Shown: positions 1 to 9,564 of the stretch, piece after piece
Position numbering within the stretch: the first letter of the stretch is position 1
How the letters are laid out: each line of letters starts with the position of its first letter
Source: Bacillota bacterium
GTDB taxonomy: Bacteria > Bacillota > SHA-98 > UBA4971
Direction: 5' to 3'
Assembly (NCBI GenBank): GCA_030024085.1
Contig: JASEJE010000014.1
Coordinates: forward strand, 1 to 64,000
Length of the DNA: 64,000 nt
Notes under the pieces: generated by a model
Told to the model about the DNA's origin: nothing
The model's database searches: none
The model's input: only the letters and a program-made list of their open reading frames with translations
Position numbers and translations under genes: made by a program

Positions 1-94
1 TCACCGCACGCGCCGTCCCCGGAGGGCAACACCGGCAACCCTGGACAGGACCTGCACACTGAAAAGTAGCGCGAACTTGGGGCAATCTACTTAG
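1..94 (-). repeat. Palindromic element, copy 1 (cut by window edge)
   Basis: This is one half of the roughly 211-bp element described at 15805-16015, read on the minus strand. It runs from its CTAAG terminus at 94 through the GGTTGCCGGTGTTGC and CCGGGGACGGCGCG core and is cut at base 1. Its end directly abuts the stop codon (95-97) of the next minus-strand gene. Confidence 0.85.
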
Positions 95-292
95 TCAATT
101 TCCATCGATCACCCGCAGCATCGTCCCCTCCAGGCGGTCGACCCTGCTGAAGCGGTCCCTTCCCCACGCAGTTGAGAGGACCACCTGGCCGAGGACGGCG
201 AGGGCCAGAAGCACCAGAAGCGCTGCACAGAAGGCCCTCTCGAGGCGAGCGAGAAGACGCTTCGTTCCGCGCGGACCGGCGTCATCGGGCAT
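95..292 (-). CDS. Small single-pass membrane protein, 65 aa
   Basis: The ATG at 292 opens a 65-residue protein with a basic N-terminus, one hydrophobic helix at about residues 19-40 (AALLVLLALAVLGQVVL) and a polar tail. Its start overlaps the end of the HI0933-family gene by 11 bp, which suggests translational coupling. Size, topology and position recall the short YpfB/DUF5359 proteins encoded beside cmk in Bacillus, but the sequence is too short for a firm assignment. The stop codon touches the terminus of a palindromic element. Function is unknown. Confidence 0.6.
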   Translation of the reverse strand: MPDDAGPRGTKRLLARLERAFCAALLVLLALAVLGQVVLSTAWGRDRFSRVDRLEGTMLRVIDGN

Positions 293-1589
293 CGTTCTCC
301 ACCACCCCTCCCCGGGCGGCCGAAAGGCCGGCCACGTATCCTGTGGAGAACGCGGCCTGGAGGTTGAACCCGCCAGTGGTGCCGTCCACGTCGATAACCT
401 CCCCGGCGAAATACAGTCCCGACACGAGCCTTGACTCCATTGTGCACGGGTCGATCTCGCCCACGCACACCCCGCCCGCGGTGACCATCCCTTCCTCCGC
501 CGGCCTCGTTCCCTTGACACCAAGCACGAGGCCTTTGATGGCCCTTCCCAGCGCAAGCCTTTCTTCGCGCGTGACCTGCGATGCCAGCCTCGCCTCGGGC
601 ATGCCGGCCTCGCGGACTACGATGGATATCAGCCTGGCCGGCACAAGCTCGAGCAGGGAGTTCGCCACCCTCCGCCGGAAGTACGTCTCAAACGCCTGCC
701 GCAATCCCCTGTCAAGCCCCGCCATGGTAACAGTCGGTTTGAGGTCGACGACGAGCCGGGCCGGGCCTTCCCCGCGCCCCAGGGCAAGGGATATCTCGCG
801 AGAGAGCGCGAGGATGACGGGGCCGGACACTCCGAAATGCGTGAACAGCATCTCGCCGGACGCCGTCTCGACCTTGCGCTCCCCAACGAAGGATGTCACA
901 GCCACTTCACGCAGGGCAAGGCCTGCAAGACCCGCAACCCAGGGATCCTCGATCTCGAGGGGCACCAGTGCAGCCCTTGGTTCCACTATCGTATGGCCAA
1001 GCTCGGCAGCCATACGATAGCCGTTGCCGGTAGACCCCGTCATGGGATATGTTATCCCGCCAGTGGCGATTATCGCCGCATCGCACGAAACAAGACCCGG
1101 GCTCATCGGCACCCTGCCGGCGATGACCCCGCACACTTTTCCGTCCCTTGCGAGAATGCGCTCTGCCTTCCAGACGCACCTGGTCTCCACGCCCTTCTTC
1201 CGGGCGTGCGTGGAAAGGGCCCCCAGCACATCCCGCGCGATGCCCGAGAACGGGAACACCCTCCCGTCGTCCTCGGCCCTGCTCTCCACGCCGAGGCTGG
1301 CGAGGAACCGCCTGAGCATTGCGGAGTCAAACGCAGCAAGGGCAGAGTAGAGAAACCTGCCGTTCCCCGGCACCCCCGCCACGAGACCTGCGACATCCGT
1401 GTCGTGCGTGAAATTGCACCTGCCCCCTCCGGTCAGCAGCAACTTGCGCCCGACCTCGGGGTTGCGCTCGAGAAGGATGACCCTGGCTCCGTTCGCGGCC
1501 GCCGTGGCGGCTGCCATCAGACCTGCGGGCCCGCCTCCTATCACGATCACGCGTCGTCCCCGGCCAGTCTGCCTCAATTTCAGACCCAC
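282..1589 (-). CDS. HI0933/YhiN-family FAD-dependent oxidoreductase
   Basis: This is a flavoprotein of about 435 aa. A dinucleotide-binding Rossmann motif (VIVIGGGPAGLMAA) lies at about residues 14-27, and the family's C-terminal signature TGGFNLQAAFSTG closes the FAD site. Members are annotated as aminoacetone oxidase-like or YhiN proteins; their physiological reaction is not settled. I chose GTG at 1589 because longer in-frame starts would run into rluB, and the FAD motif follows closely. It is preceded by rluB (124-bp gap) and followed by an overlapping small membrane protein, suggesting one minus-strand unit. Confidence 0.9.
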   Translation of the reverse strand: MGLKLRQTGRGRRVIVIGGGPAGLMAAATAAANGARVILLERNPEVGRKLLLTGGGRCNFTHDTDVAGLVAGVPGNGRFLYSALAAFDSAMLRRFLASLGVESRAEDDGRVFPFSGIARDVLGALSTHARKKGVETRCVWKAERILARDGKVCGVIAGRVPMSPGLVSCDAAIIATGGITYPMTGSTGNGYRMAAELGHTIVEPRAALVPLEIEDPWVAGLAGLALREVAVTSFVGERKVETASGEMLFTHFGVSGPVILALSREISLALGRGEGPARLVVDLKPTVTMAGLDRGLRQAFETYFRRRVANSLLELVPARLISIVVREAGMPEARLASQVTREERLALGRAIKGLVLGVKGTRPAEEGMVTAGGVCVGEIDPCTMESRLVSGLYFAGEVIDVDGTTGGFNLQAAFSTGYVAGLSAARGGVVENDAR

Positions 1590-1713
1590 CTCGCACCTGG
1601 GCAACTCGTGTGGGCTCGGAAAGCGGCGCCATTTCCTCAGGGACTCGCCGCGTCGGGCTCCGTGAGAGTGTCCGGGGCCCCGTGGCGTATGCCACACTAT
1701 TCTGCACGGGTCC

Positions 1714-2508
1714 CTAATATCCTGCCGATCCTGGGTCAGTATCATCCCCGCGCGCCGCCTGCTGCAACCGCGACATCTTGCCCGCAGCAGCCTTCGCTGC
1801 GAGTCTGCGGACCCAGCGAACCTCCTCACGAGACAGGTGCCTCCACGACCCCGGCGCGAGGTCGCCGAGGACGAGTCTGCCCAGGCGAACCCTCTTCAGG
1901 TGTATCACCGGGTGGCCGACGGCCCGGAGCATGTTCCGGACCTCCCGCTTCCTCCCCTCATGGATCTCCAGCGTCAACAGGGCGGATTCATCATCGCCTC
2001 CGATGACCTCCACCTTCGCCGGCGCTGTCACGACGTCGCCAAGGCGTACGCCCCGTCTGAGCGCCTCGAGTGCCCGCTCGCCCGGCGTTCCCTCAACCCT
2101 CGCCATATACGTCTTCGGCACCTCGAACCTGGGATGGGTCAGGGCGTAAGCCGCGTCGCCGTCGTTTGTGAGGAGGAGGATCCCCTCCGTATCGAAATCG
2201 AGCCTGCCTACGGGAAAGAGTCTGCGCCCGGCGCAAGGGACCAGGTCCAGCACGGTCGGGCGGCCCTGAGGATCGCGGGCGGTGCAGAGGTATCCTGCGG
2301 GTTTGTTCAGGAGCACGTATGCTTTCTCATCGTCGACGGTGATGGGCTTCCCGTCGACCCTGATCTCGACGTGTACAGGGTCCACCCTCGCTCCCGGCTC
2401 ACGCACCACCACGCCATCGACCTGCACCCGGCCGTCGCGGATGATATCGGCGCTGCGCCTTCTCGAAGCCACCCCCGCTTCCGCAAGCACCTTCTGCAGC
2501 CTTTCCAT
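1714..2508 (-). CDS. rluB: Ribosomal large-subunit pseudouridine synthase B family
   Basis: This 264-aa enzyme has an N-terminal S4 RNA-binding domain (about residues 2-60) and an RsuA/RluB-type synthase domain. The catalytic signature GRLDFDTEGILLLTNDG contains the nucleophilic Asp, and EGRKREVRNML is the typical C-terminal motif. It would isomerise a uridine in 23S rRNA helix 89-90, by homology to RluB. The C-terminal 25 residues are a non-conserved tail. It follows the RCK gene after 20 bp. Neighbouring scpAB matches the Bacillus order around rluB. Confidence 0.93.
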   Translation of the reverse strand: MERLQKVLAEAGVASRRRSADIIRDGRVQVDGVVVREPGARVDPVHVEIRVDGKPITVDDEKAYVLLNKPAGYLCTARDPQGRPTVLDLVPCAGRRLFPVGRLDFDTEGILLLTNDGDAAYALTHPRFEVPKTYMARVEGTPGERALEALRRGVRLGDVVTAPAKVEVIGGDDESALLTLEIHEGRKREVRNMLRAVGHPVIHLKRVRLGRLVLGDLAPGSWRHLSREEVRWVRRLAAKAAAGKMSRLQQAARGDDTDPGSAGY

Positions 2509-2528
2509 GGCAGAACCACCAGCCGGGG

Positions 2529-3179
2529 CTATCTCATCTTCTTGAGCCTGTCGAGGCTCTCCGTCGAACCGAGAATCACTAGAACGTCGCCCTCATGAAC
2601 CCTGTCATCCGCACCGGGTGAGACCTTCACCTGGCTGCCGGTGCGAATGGCGACCACGTTGGCGCCGTAATGGGCGCGAAGGTTCAGGTCCCTCAGGGTC
2701 TTGTCGGCGAACTCCTCCGTGGCCACGATCTCGGCGACGCCGTAATCCGGGGACAACTCGATGTACTCGAGGATGTTGGACGACCCCAGGCTGTTGGCCA
2801 GCCTCACGCCCATATCCCGCTCCGGGTACACCACCCTGTCCACGCCCAGTTTCTCGAGAAGCTTGCCGTGGAGCTCGTCGGTGGCCTTGGCGACCACGTA
2901 CGCAACCCCGATCTCCTTCAGTATCATGCACGCCAGGATGCTCGACCGGATATCCTGGCCCACCGTGACGACAGCCACGTCAACGTTACGGATGCCGAGG
3001 GCGCGAAGCGCCTCTTCATCTGTGGCATCGGCCTGCACGGCGTGGGTGACCTCATCGGCAACATGCTGCACCTTGTCAGGATCTATGTCGATGGCGAGGA
3101 CTTCATGGCCCATCCTGGTGAGGGTCCGTGCCACGCTGGTGCCGAACTTCCCCAGCCCGATCACGGCAAACTGGCGCAC
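2529..3179 (-). CDS. TrkA-N/RCK K+ channel regulatory protein (KtrA-like)
   Basis: This protein of about 216 aa has a Rossmann RCK-N domain opening with QFAVIGLGKFGTSVA (GxGxxG), an acidic loop for the nucleotide ribose (AIDIDPDKV), and a C-terminal RCK_C domain ending at residue 216. It fits KtrA-type cytoplasmic gating subunits that bind ADP/ATP and control K+ uptake. The partner membrane subunit (KtrB/TrkH) is not nearby. GGACGGAG abuts an ATG at 3188 but is 9 nt from GTG at 3179, so I prefer the GTG. Confidence 0.88.
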   Translation of the reverse strand: MRQFAVIGLGKFGTSVARTLTRMGHEVLAIDIDPDKVQHVADEVTHAVQADATDEEALRALGIRNVDVAVVTVGQDIRSSILACMILKEIGVAYVVAKATDELHGKLLEKLGVDRVVYPERDMGVRLANSLGSSNILEYIELSPDYGVAEIVATEEFADKTLRDLNLRAHYGANVVAIRTGSQVKVSPGADDRVHEGDVLVILGSTESLDRLKKMR

Positions 3180-3340
3180 GGTTATCATCTCCGTCCCGGC
3201 TGTACGATAGTCGGCGGGCAGGCGATGCGCAAAAAGCAGCGGGCGCCGTCCCGCCCTCAAGCGAAAAGAGCCTACTCTGCCAGGAAGATTCTACAGCACA
3301 ACCGGGAGGAATGCAACCTGGGATGAGGAAGGAAACGAGG

Positions 3341-3810
<470 letters not shown>

Positions 3811-3829
<19 letters not shown>

Positions 3830-4560
3830 GACGTGCGTCGCCTCCTGCGCCTTATCTGGATGCCCCGGAGGATAATATAACCGGGGGTCAAGGCGACTAT
3901 GCAGTCCACGGAGGCGTCGAGGCCCGCACGGTCGTAGCGCGGGGCGATCCTGATCTCGGGTCTTTGCACCGGAAAGCGGAGCGGAACAGGAGAGGCGGCA
4001 AGCCCCGTGTTGATGAGGGCGTACGCGAGGCCTACGCCGATGGCGCTCGTTGCGGCCTCGCCCGATCCAAGCTCCATGCGGATGCCGAGCCTGTGCACGT
4101 CGAGGCCAGTCGATTTGACGGCAGCATAAAGGAAACGGCCGATACGCCGCGGCATGTCGCGCCGGCGTCGCGCCGCCTGCTTGCCGCGACCACCGCCAGG
4201 CAGCCGTGGTCCGGCGCCCCGCCCCGCCTCGCTCTGGCCCTCTCCGCGCGAACCCCCGTCACCAGGGTCTGCGAGGGACGTCCAGAAAGCCTGGAGCCGG
4301 GACAGCCAGCCGCCCACGACGGACGCGCCATCCTCGGCCACAGCGTTCGCAGCCTGCACCCCCTCCTCGCCAGGACGAGGCGCCTTGCGGTAAACAGGCA
4401 CCCACACCAGCCCCGACAGCACGCCGACCCACACCCGGATTGCGGTCCGTCCACGGATTCTCTCGAAACGCACTGATACCTTCAGGGGCAGCATGACCAG
4501 GACGACAAGCAACCCTATGACCCCGAGGACGCAGGCTATGACAATAACGACCCAGCGCAA
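3811..4560 (-). CDS. DUF2953 membrane-anchored protein (YtfI-like)
   Basis: This protein of about 249 aa has an N-terminal membrane helix (VVIVIACVLGVIGLLVVLVML), a beta-rich region (KVSVRFERIRG) and a C-terminal segment typical of DUF2953, with GLAYALINTGL and RFPVQRPEIRIAPRYD. A low-complexity Gly/Arg-rich linker lies between. It precedes gerW with a 19-bp overlap, matching ytfI-ytfJ in Bacillus; a role linked to GerW localisation is inference. TTG at 4560 lies 8 nt after GGAGG and is preferred to a GTG at 4590. Confidence 0.82.
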
Positions 4561-4627
4561 CTTGGTCGCCTCCGCACATCCGGGAGCCACAGGCGCCCCG
4601 GGAGCGCCTAATCACCTGAGCATAGTA

Positions 4628-5221
4628 TTATCCCCGGGAAGGGCGCGTGACACCCCTCGAGCGAGGTGACGGTCGGGAAGCGGAGCGAAGGCCGATACCG
4701 GGAAGAGTCGCCTCGTCTCCCTCGATGGGAGGAAGGTCGTCGAGGGATGCCAGGCCGAACCAGCGGAGGAATTCCTGGGTCGTTCCGTAGAGGACGGGCC
4801 GGCCGGGCGCCTTCTTTCGGCCCACGGGCCGCACCAGCCCCCGCTCGACGAGGGTGCCAAGCACGCCGTCCACCCTCACCCCGCGGATCATCTCCAGCTC
4901 GGCCCTGGTAATAGGCTGCCTGTAGGCTATCATGGCCACGGTCTCCAGAGCCGGCCTGGAAAGGGCGTGTCTGGGCTCGATGCTCAGTCTTGTGATGTAG
5001 TCGGCATGTACCGGTCTTGTCGCCATCTGGTAGCCGCCTGCGACGAAGACGATCTGCACGCCCCGTCCTTGCTCGTCATACTCGCGCCTCAGGTCATCCA
5101 CGATAGCGTCAACAGTCCTGGGATCGATGGCGAGGATCTCCCCCATCTCCTTCGTGGTGACAGGACGCGGTGAAGCGAAAACCATGGCTTCCACGGCGGC
5201 TCTGGCTTCTCTATACTCCAT
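4628..5221 (-). CDS. scpB: Segregation and condensation protein ScpB
   Basis: This 197-aa protein is the kleisin-associated winged-helix subunit of the SMC-ScpA-ScpB condensin. Characteristic blocks are AVEAMVFASPRPV at the N-terminus, RPALETVAMIAYRQPITRAE and DGVLGTLVERGLV in the second winged helix, and YGTTQEFLRWFGL near the end. It overlaps scpA by 11 bp, so the two subunits are translationally coupled. The last 35 residues are a variable tail. Confidence 0.95.
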   Translation of the reverse strand: MEYREARAAVEAMVFASPRPVTTKEMGEILAIDPRTVDAIVDDLRREYDEQGRGVQIVFVAGGYQMATRPVHADYITRLSIEPRHALSRPALETVAMIAYRQPITRAELEMIRGVRVDGVLGTLVERGLVRPVGRKKAPGRPVLYGTTQEFLRWFGLASLDDLPPIEGDEATLPGIGLRSASRPSPRSRGVTRPSRG

Positions 5222-6011
5222 TGCCCGGCCCTCCGGCCCCGGCCGCAGGCAGTATCAGGATGTCGCCGAAGTGAGAATCCTGGCGCACCACTGCTTTCGC
5301 GAGCCTGATGAGCTCGAGGAGCGCGAGGAACACGGCTATCACCTCGGAACGGGTGATTACGGGTCCCTCGAAAAGCTCCCGGAACAGGAGCTTGCCCCTC
5401 TGGCGAAGCCTCCCGATGATGGAATCCATTTTCTCCTCGATGGAGAGGTCGTCCGCAGGGATGGCGGTGAATTCATCCTCGGGAATCCCTTCGAGAATCC
5501 TTCGAAGGGCCTGGATGAGGTCGGGAAGGCCGACCCTTTCCGGAGGGAGGACGCCCCTCGCCCCGTGTGGTAGCGAACTCCTGAGGAAAACCGCCCGCCA
5601 GGCCTCATCACGTCTGGCAAGCTCCTCGACGGCTTCCTTGAAGATGCGGTATTCCATGAGATGTGCGATGAGGGCCTTGTTTCCGTTACCCTCGCCGTCT
5701 TCATCCGCGCCTTCACCCTCGCCCTCGCCCTCGCTTCCGAACACCGCGGGGTCGGCCTGGGCCTCGCCTTCATCGCGCCCGGGAGGAAGAATGGCCCTGG
5801 CCTTGGCTGCCACAAGGGCGCTTGCGGCGGCAAGAAGCCCTCCCACATCGTCGAGACCGGGCTCTCCCTGGCGTCCGAGTTCATCGAAACAGGCCCGGAT
5901 CACCTCATGGACCGAGACGGAGCGGGCATCGACATCTCCCCTGTCGATCGCCCGCGCGAGGTCTTCCAGCGTGCCTGAGAAACCTGAAACGCTCACCGGG
6001 ATCCCCGTCAA
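5211..6011 (-). CDS. scpA: Segregation and condensation protein ScpA (kleisin)
   Basis: This 266-aa kleisin bridges SMC heads in chromosome condensation. The N-terminal helical domain has FSGTLEDLARAI in place of the common FEGPLDLLLHLI, and the C-terminal winged helix has EVIAVFLALLELIRLAKAVVRQD. A central acidic insertion at about residues 92-110 is a Gly-Glu dipeptide run. It starts with TTG inside a TTGA overlap with the stop of trpS, a clear coupling signal, and it overlaps scpB at its 3' end. Confidence 0.93.
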   Translation of the reverse strand: MTGIPVSVSGFSGTLEDLARAIDRGDVDARSVSVHEVIRACFDELGRQGEPGLDDVGGLLAAASALVAAKARAILPPGRDEGEAQADPAVFGSEGEGEGEGADEDGEGNGNKALIAHLMEYRIFKEAVEELARRDEAWRAVFLRSSLPHGARGVLPPERVGLPDLIQALRRILEGIPEDEFTAIPADDLSIEEKMDSIIGRLRQRGKLLFRELFEGPVITRSEVIAVFLALLELIRLAKAVVRQDSHFGDILILPAAGAGGPGNGV

Positions 6012-6988
6012 ATCCTCATCGCCTTCCTGACTTCCTCAAGAGTGGCCTCAGCCATGACTCGCGCCCGCGCCGCGCCGTCAGCGAGAATGTCATCCACGAG
6101 ACCGGAGTCCCTCTCCAGGACGCGCCTTCGCTCCCTGATGGGCTCGAGGAACTCGTTCACCGCGGCGGCAAGCCGTTTCTTGCAATCGACACACCCGATG
6201 CCCGCACTTACGCACTCCCTCGTTATGTCGTCGAGCATCGTGCGGGAAAACACCTTGTGCAGCGCATGCACGGAGCATACCTCAGGGTGGCCCGGGTCGG
6301 TGCGGCGGACCCTGGCCGGGTCGGTGATCATGTTCTCTATGGCCTTTCGCACCTCGTCGGCGCTGGCTGACATCTCGATGGCATTGTTGTAGCTCTTGCT
6401 CATCTTTCGCCCGTCCATCCCTGGGAGTAGCACGACCTCGTTCAATCTGGCCTGAGGCTCGGGGAACACGGGACCGTAAAGGAAGTTGAAGCGCCTTGCT
6501 ATCTCCCTGGCGAGCTCGAGATGGGGCAACTGGTCCTCGCCCACCGGCACGGCGTCGGCCTTGTACACGAGGATATCAGCGGCCATGAGCACAGGGTAGC
6601 CGAGGAACCCGTGGGTCATGATCTCCCGCCCCTCGAGTTCACGAAGCTGCTCCTTGTAGGTCGGGCAACGCTCGAGCCACGAAAGGGGCGTGATCATGGA
6701 GAAGAGCAGGCAAAGCTCGGCATGCTGCTTCACATCGGATTGCCGTATCACCACGCTCTTCTTCGGGTCGATCCCGGCCGAAACGTAGTCGATGACGAGT
6801 TCTCTCGTGTTCGCCCGGATCTCGCTGGTGTCTTCGTACGCGGTGGTCAGAGCATGCCAGTCCACGACCCCGAAGACGCAGTCGTAGCCATCCTGCAGCC
6901 TGACCCAGTTCAGAAGCGCGCCGAAGAGATTGCCAAGGTGCAGCTTCCCTGTCGGTCGCATGCCGCTGAATATCCTCGGTTTCGCCAT
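6008..6988 (-). CDS. trpS: Tryptophanyl-tRNA synthetase
   Basis: This 326-aa class Ic synthetase charges tRNA-Trp. The ATP-binding HIGH-like motif is GKLHLGN in PTGKLHLGNL near the N-terminus, and KMSKSYNN is the KMSKS loop. Length is standard for bacterial TrpRS. ATG at 6988 is preceded by AAGGGTGA at 7 nt and starts at the usual MAKPRIFSG. It is coupled to scpA by a 4-bp overlap. No T-box or trp leader is visible in the short upstream gap. Confidence 0.96.
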   Translation of the reverse strand: MAKPRIFSGMRPTGKLHLGNLFGALLNWVRLQDGYDCVFGVVDWHALTTAYEDTSEIRANTRELVIDYVSAGIDPKKSVVIRQSDVKQHAELCLLFSMITPLSWLERCPTYKEQLRELEGREIMTHGFLGYPVLMAADILVYKADAVPVGEDQLPHLELAREIARRFNFLYGPVFPEPQARLNEVVLLPGMDGRKMSKSYNNAIEMSASADEVRKAIENMITDPARVRRTDPGHPEVCSVHALHKVFSRTMLDDITRECVSAGIGCVDCKKRLAAAVNEFLEPIRERRRVLERDSGLVDDILADGAARARVMAEATLEEVRKAMRI

Positions 6989-7039
6989 ACTCACATCACC
7001 CTTCGTCTCTGGACTCACACCTCGAATGGCGCAGAGCCC

Positions 7040-7645
7040 CTATAGCAACCGTTGACCAAGTACCAGGAGCGCCAGGAGGTTCATGATCGGAGCTATCAGG
7101 ACTCTCGTCGCGCCGCTGAACACGAGCAACAGCAGAATGAACGATCCATAGGACTCCAGCTGATGATAGATGTACAGGTTCCTGCCCCGCAGCACCCCGA
7201 GGAGCAGCCTGGACCCATCCAGCGGCGGTATGGGTATCAAGTTGAAGGCCGCAAGCCCGAGGTTCACGATGATCCCCGACACCATGAGGCGTCCCAGAAC
7301 GTAAGGCACCGGCACTCGCAGCCGAAGCGGTATCGCCAGCAGGAAGGCAAGTGCCACGTTGGCGAGGGGGCCCGCCACGCCCACCAGCATCATACCCCGC
7401 CTCCAGTCCTTGAAGTAGGCGGGGTTTATCGGCACAGGCTTGGCCCACCCGAACCGCTGCGTGAGGACGAGGGTGAGGGTGCCGAACACATCGAGATGGG
7501 CGAGCGGATTCAGCGTCAGGCGCCCCTGCCACCTGGCCGTCGGGTCGCCCAGGGCGTTTGCCACCGCAGCGTGGGCGTATTCGTGCACGGTCAGCGACAG
7601 GAGTATGATGGGCAGTGTTATCAGAATGGAGGCAAGGTCCAGCAT
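7040..7645 (-). CDS. Site-2 protease (M50) family membrane metalloprotease
   Basis: This 201-aa protein is almost entirely transmembrane. Zinc-ligand motif HEYAH (HExxH) lies in the first helix after SLTVHEYAHAAVANALGD, and the third ligand sits in NLIPIPPLDGSRLL (NPxPPLDG type). It belongs to the short M50 group often found beside trpS-scpAB in Firmicutes. The substrate is unknown; regulated intramembrane cleavage is family knowledge. It is 51 bp upstream of trpS. Confidence 0.93.
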   Translation of the reverse strand: MLDLASILITLPIILLSLTVHEYAHAAVANALGDPTARWQGRLTLNPLAHLDVFGTLTLVLTQRFGWAKPVPINPAYFKDWRRGMMLVGVAGPLANVALAFLLAIPLRLRVPVPYVLGRLMVSGIIVNLGLAAFNLIPIPPLDGSRLLLGVLRGRNLYIYHQLESYGSFILLLLVFSGATRVLIAPIMNLLALLVLGQRLL

Positions 7646-7734
7646 CTACTCCCCTCCGCACGTCTCATAGTCGGGTTATACTCCAGCCGGGTGCACGTCT
7701 CCTGCCGCCCGGCACCCGCAGCACGCCGCCTTTC

Positions 7735-9090
7735 TCACGCGGTGCCGACGCACGACGATGCGGAAGCGTCCTGCGAAGGCTCAAACCTGGCAGGGATCCT
7801 GTCGCGGGCCACAACGTCCTGATAGGTCTCTCTCGCAACCACCACGTCTGCCACGCCGGCCCTTACGAACACGACCGCAGGCTTCGGATACCTGTTGTAG
7901 TTGCTCGACATGGAGTAGGTGTACGCCCCCGTGCTCAACACGGCCAGAAGGTCGCCCGGCCGGAGGCGCGGAAGCTGGATGTCCCATATGAGCATATCCC
8001 CTGATTCACAGTGCCTGCCCGCCACCGATACCAGCTCTTCGGGAGGCGCCGACGCCCTCGTTGCAGCCACAGCCTCGTACGACGCATGATAAAGGGCAAC
8101 CCTGGGGTTGTCGGCAAGCCCCCCGTCCACGGACACGTACTTGCGGATCCCGGGGATTTCCTTGATGGCGCCGACGGTGTATAGAGTCGTGCCAGCCTCG
8201 CCCACGATGTAGCGGCCCGGCTCTACCATGAGGCGGGGCATCTCGAGCCCGTGGGCGAGGCACTTCTCCCGCACGACCCTCGATATCAATGACGCATACC
8301 TCGCAAGCGGAACTCTTTCATCGCCTGGCCTGTATCTGACCCCGAGCCCGCCTCCGAGGTTCACCTCGCGTACAGAATGCCCTGTCGTCTTCCTGACTTC
8401 GGATGCGAAATCCATGACCACGGCGGCGGCCATCCCGAAAGGCTCCACGGCAAGTATCTGAGACCCGATGTGGCAGTGCAGGCCCTCCAGGACAAGAAAG
8501 TCGCTTGCGAGCACTCTCTTTACGGCAACCATGGCCTGCCCGTCGGCGATCCCCAGGCCGAACTTGGAATCCAGCTGCCCGGTACGTATGTACTCGTGAG
8601 TGTGCGGCTCGATGCCAGGGGTGAGGCGGATCTGCACGTGCACTCTCCTTCTGAACCTGCGTGCCACATCCTCCAGAAGGTCCAGCTCGTGCAGGTTATC
8701 CACGACGAACCTCAGAATCCCCGCCCGGACGCCCGTCTCCACCTCCTCGACGGACTTGTTGCTCCCATGAAAGAGGATGCGCTCGGGCGGAAACCCCGCC
8801 TGAAGCGCCGTGTAAAGCTCGCCGCCGGACACCACGTCGAGACCGAGGCCTTCCTGGTGGACGAGCTTGCACATGGCAAGCGTCGAGAAGGCCTTGCCTG
8901 CGTATGCGACGAACGTGTCGGGATATGCGCGGGAGAGGGCGGAAGCCACCTCACGGCACCTGGCCCGGATGTCCTCCTCGTCCATGATGTAAAGCGGGGT
9001 ACCGAACTCCCTCGCCAGGCGGTCGCACGCACAGCCGCCGATCTCGAGTCTTCCGTCGATGGTGATCCTCATCGTCCCACGAAGATCCAC
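7735..9090 (-). CDS. lysA: Diaminopimelate decarboxylase
   Basis: This 451-aa PLP enzyme catalyses the last step of lysine synthesis from meso-diaminopimelate. Visible signatures are EFGTPLYIMDE, VAYAGKAF with the PLP lysine, the phosphate-binding HCHIGSQ and the C-terminal CESGDML with the substrate-binding Cys-Glu. GTG at 9090 with GTGGAGA just upstream gives DLRGTMRITIDGRLEIGG; ATG 9072 is an alternative. No lysine riboswitch is recognisable upstream. In Bacillus, lysA also lies next to spoVA. Confidence 0.93.
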   Translation of the reverse strand: MDLRGTMRITIDGRLEIGGCACDRLAREFGTPLYIMDEEDIRARCREVASALSRAYPDTFVAYAGKAFSTLAMCKLVHQEGLGLDVVSGGELYTALQAGFPPERILFHGSNKSVEEVETGVRAGILRFVVDNLHELDLLEDVARRFRRRVHVQIRLTPGIEPHTHEYIRTGQLDSKFGLGIADGQAMVAVKRVLASDFLVLEGLHCHIGSQILAVEPFGMAAAVVMDFASEVRKTTGHSVREVNLGGGLGVRYRPGDERVPLARYASLISRVVREKCLAHGLEMPRLMVEPGRYIVGEAGTTLYTVGAIKEIPGIRKYVSVDGGLADNPRVALYHASYEAVAATRASAPPEELVSVAGRHCESGDMLIWDIQLPRLRPGDLLAVLSTGAYTYSMSSNYNRYPKPAVVFVRAGVADVVVARETYQDVVARDRIPARFEPSQDASASSCVGTA

Positions 9091-9364
9091 CCGTTCTCCA
9101 CTCCCATTCAAAAAGAGCCGACGGGTTGTGACCCGCCAGCCGCATCCCGCTGCCGCGTCTCGCGGCCCCCTCCGGCCACCGTGGTTTTCTCCATAATAGC
9201 ACGCAGGCCGCAGGTGGGTCAAGGAAACGCAAGCAGGCAGGCAGGCACGCCCAGGCAGGCGCCGCCCCGCGCTGCTCCGTGTCGCCCCGTGTCGCCCGCC
9301 CACGATGCAAGTTTATGCCCGGGATGCCCGCCGTGTGCCGGCGAAAGGCGCAGGGCAGGGCGGC

Positions 9365-9564
9365 CTAAGTGCGGGTTCAGAAATCACCGCCGCTTTTCCA
9401 GATGTTGCCGGTGTTGCACTCCGGGGACGACAGGCTTGCGGCGCGCCTCGTCAGATCTGGCATTCAGGCTTGCCAACTCGCCAAATCGAGCGCCCCGTCG
9501 TGCAAGCACCGGCAGCCCCAACACCGTCAGGAGAAGTGGCACAAACCCATGGCGCCATACTCAA
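9365..9564 (+). repeat. Palindromic element, diverged copy 2
   Basis: A roughly 200-bp diverged copy of the element family starts with CTAAG at 9365 and carries the GTTGCCGGTGTTGCACTCCGG and GTGCAAGCACCGGCAGCCC arms. It ends in ATGGCGCCATACTCAA where full copies have ATACTTAG. The TCA in that terminus is the stop codon of the downstream-reading activase gene. The rest of the lysA upstream gap (9091-9364) holds only a GGCA/GGCAGGCA-rich stretch and no recognisable gene. Confidence 0.75.

Noticed and set aside
6989-7039. T-box or trp leader before trpS
   Set aside because: The gap to the M50 gene is only about 50 bp and has no leader structure.
7735-9303. Longer start for lysA (9303)
   Set aside because: The first 71 residues have no homology to the family and are Cys/Arg-rich noise; GTG 9090 begins at the conserved domain.
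9091-9364. Lysine riboswitch upstream of lysA
   Set aside because: No multi-helix L-box structure or terminator could be recognised; the segment is a GGCA-rich stretch.
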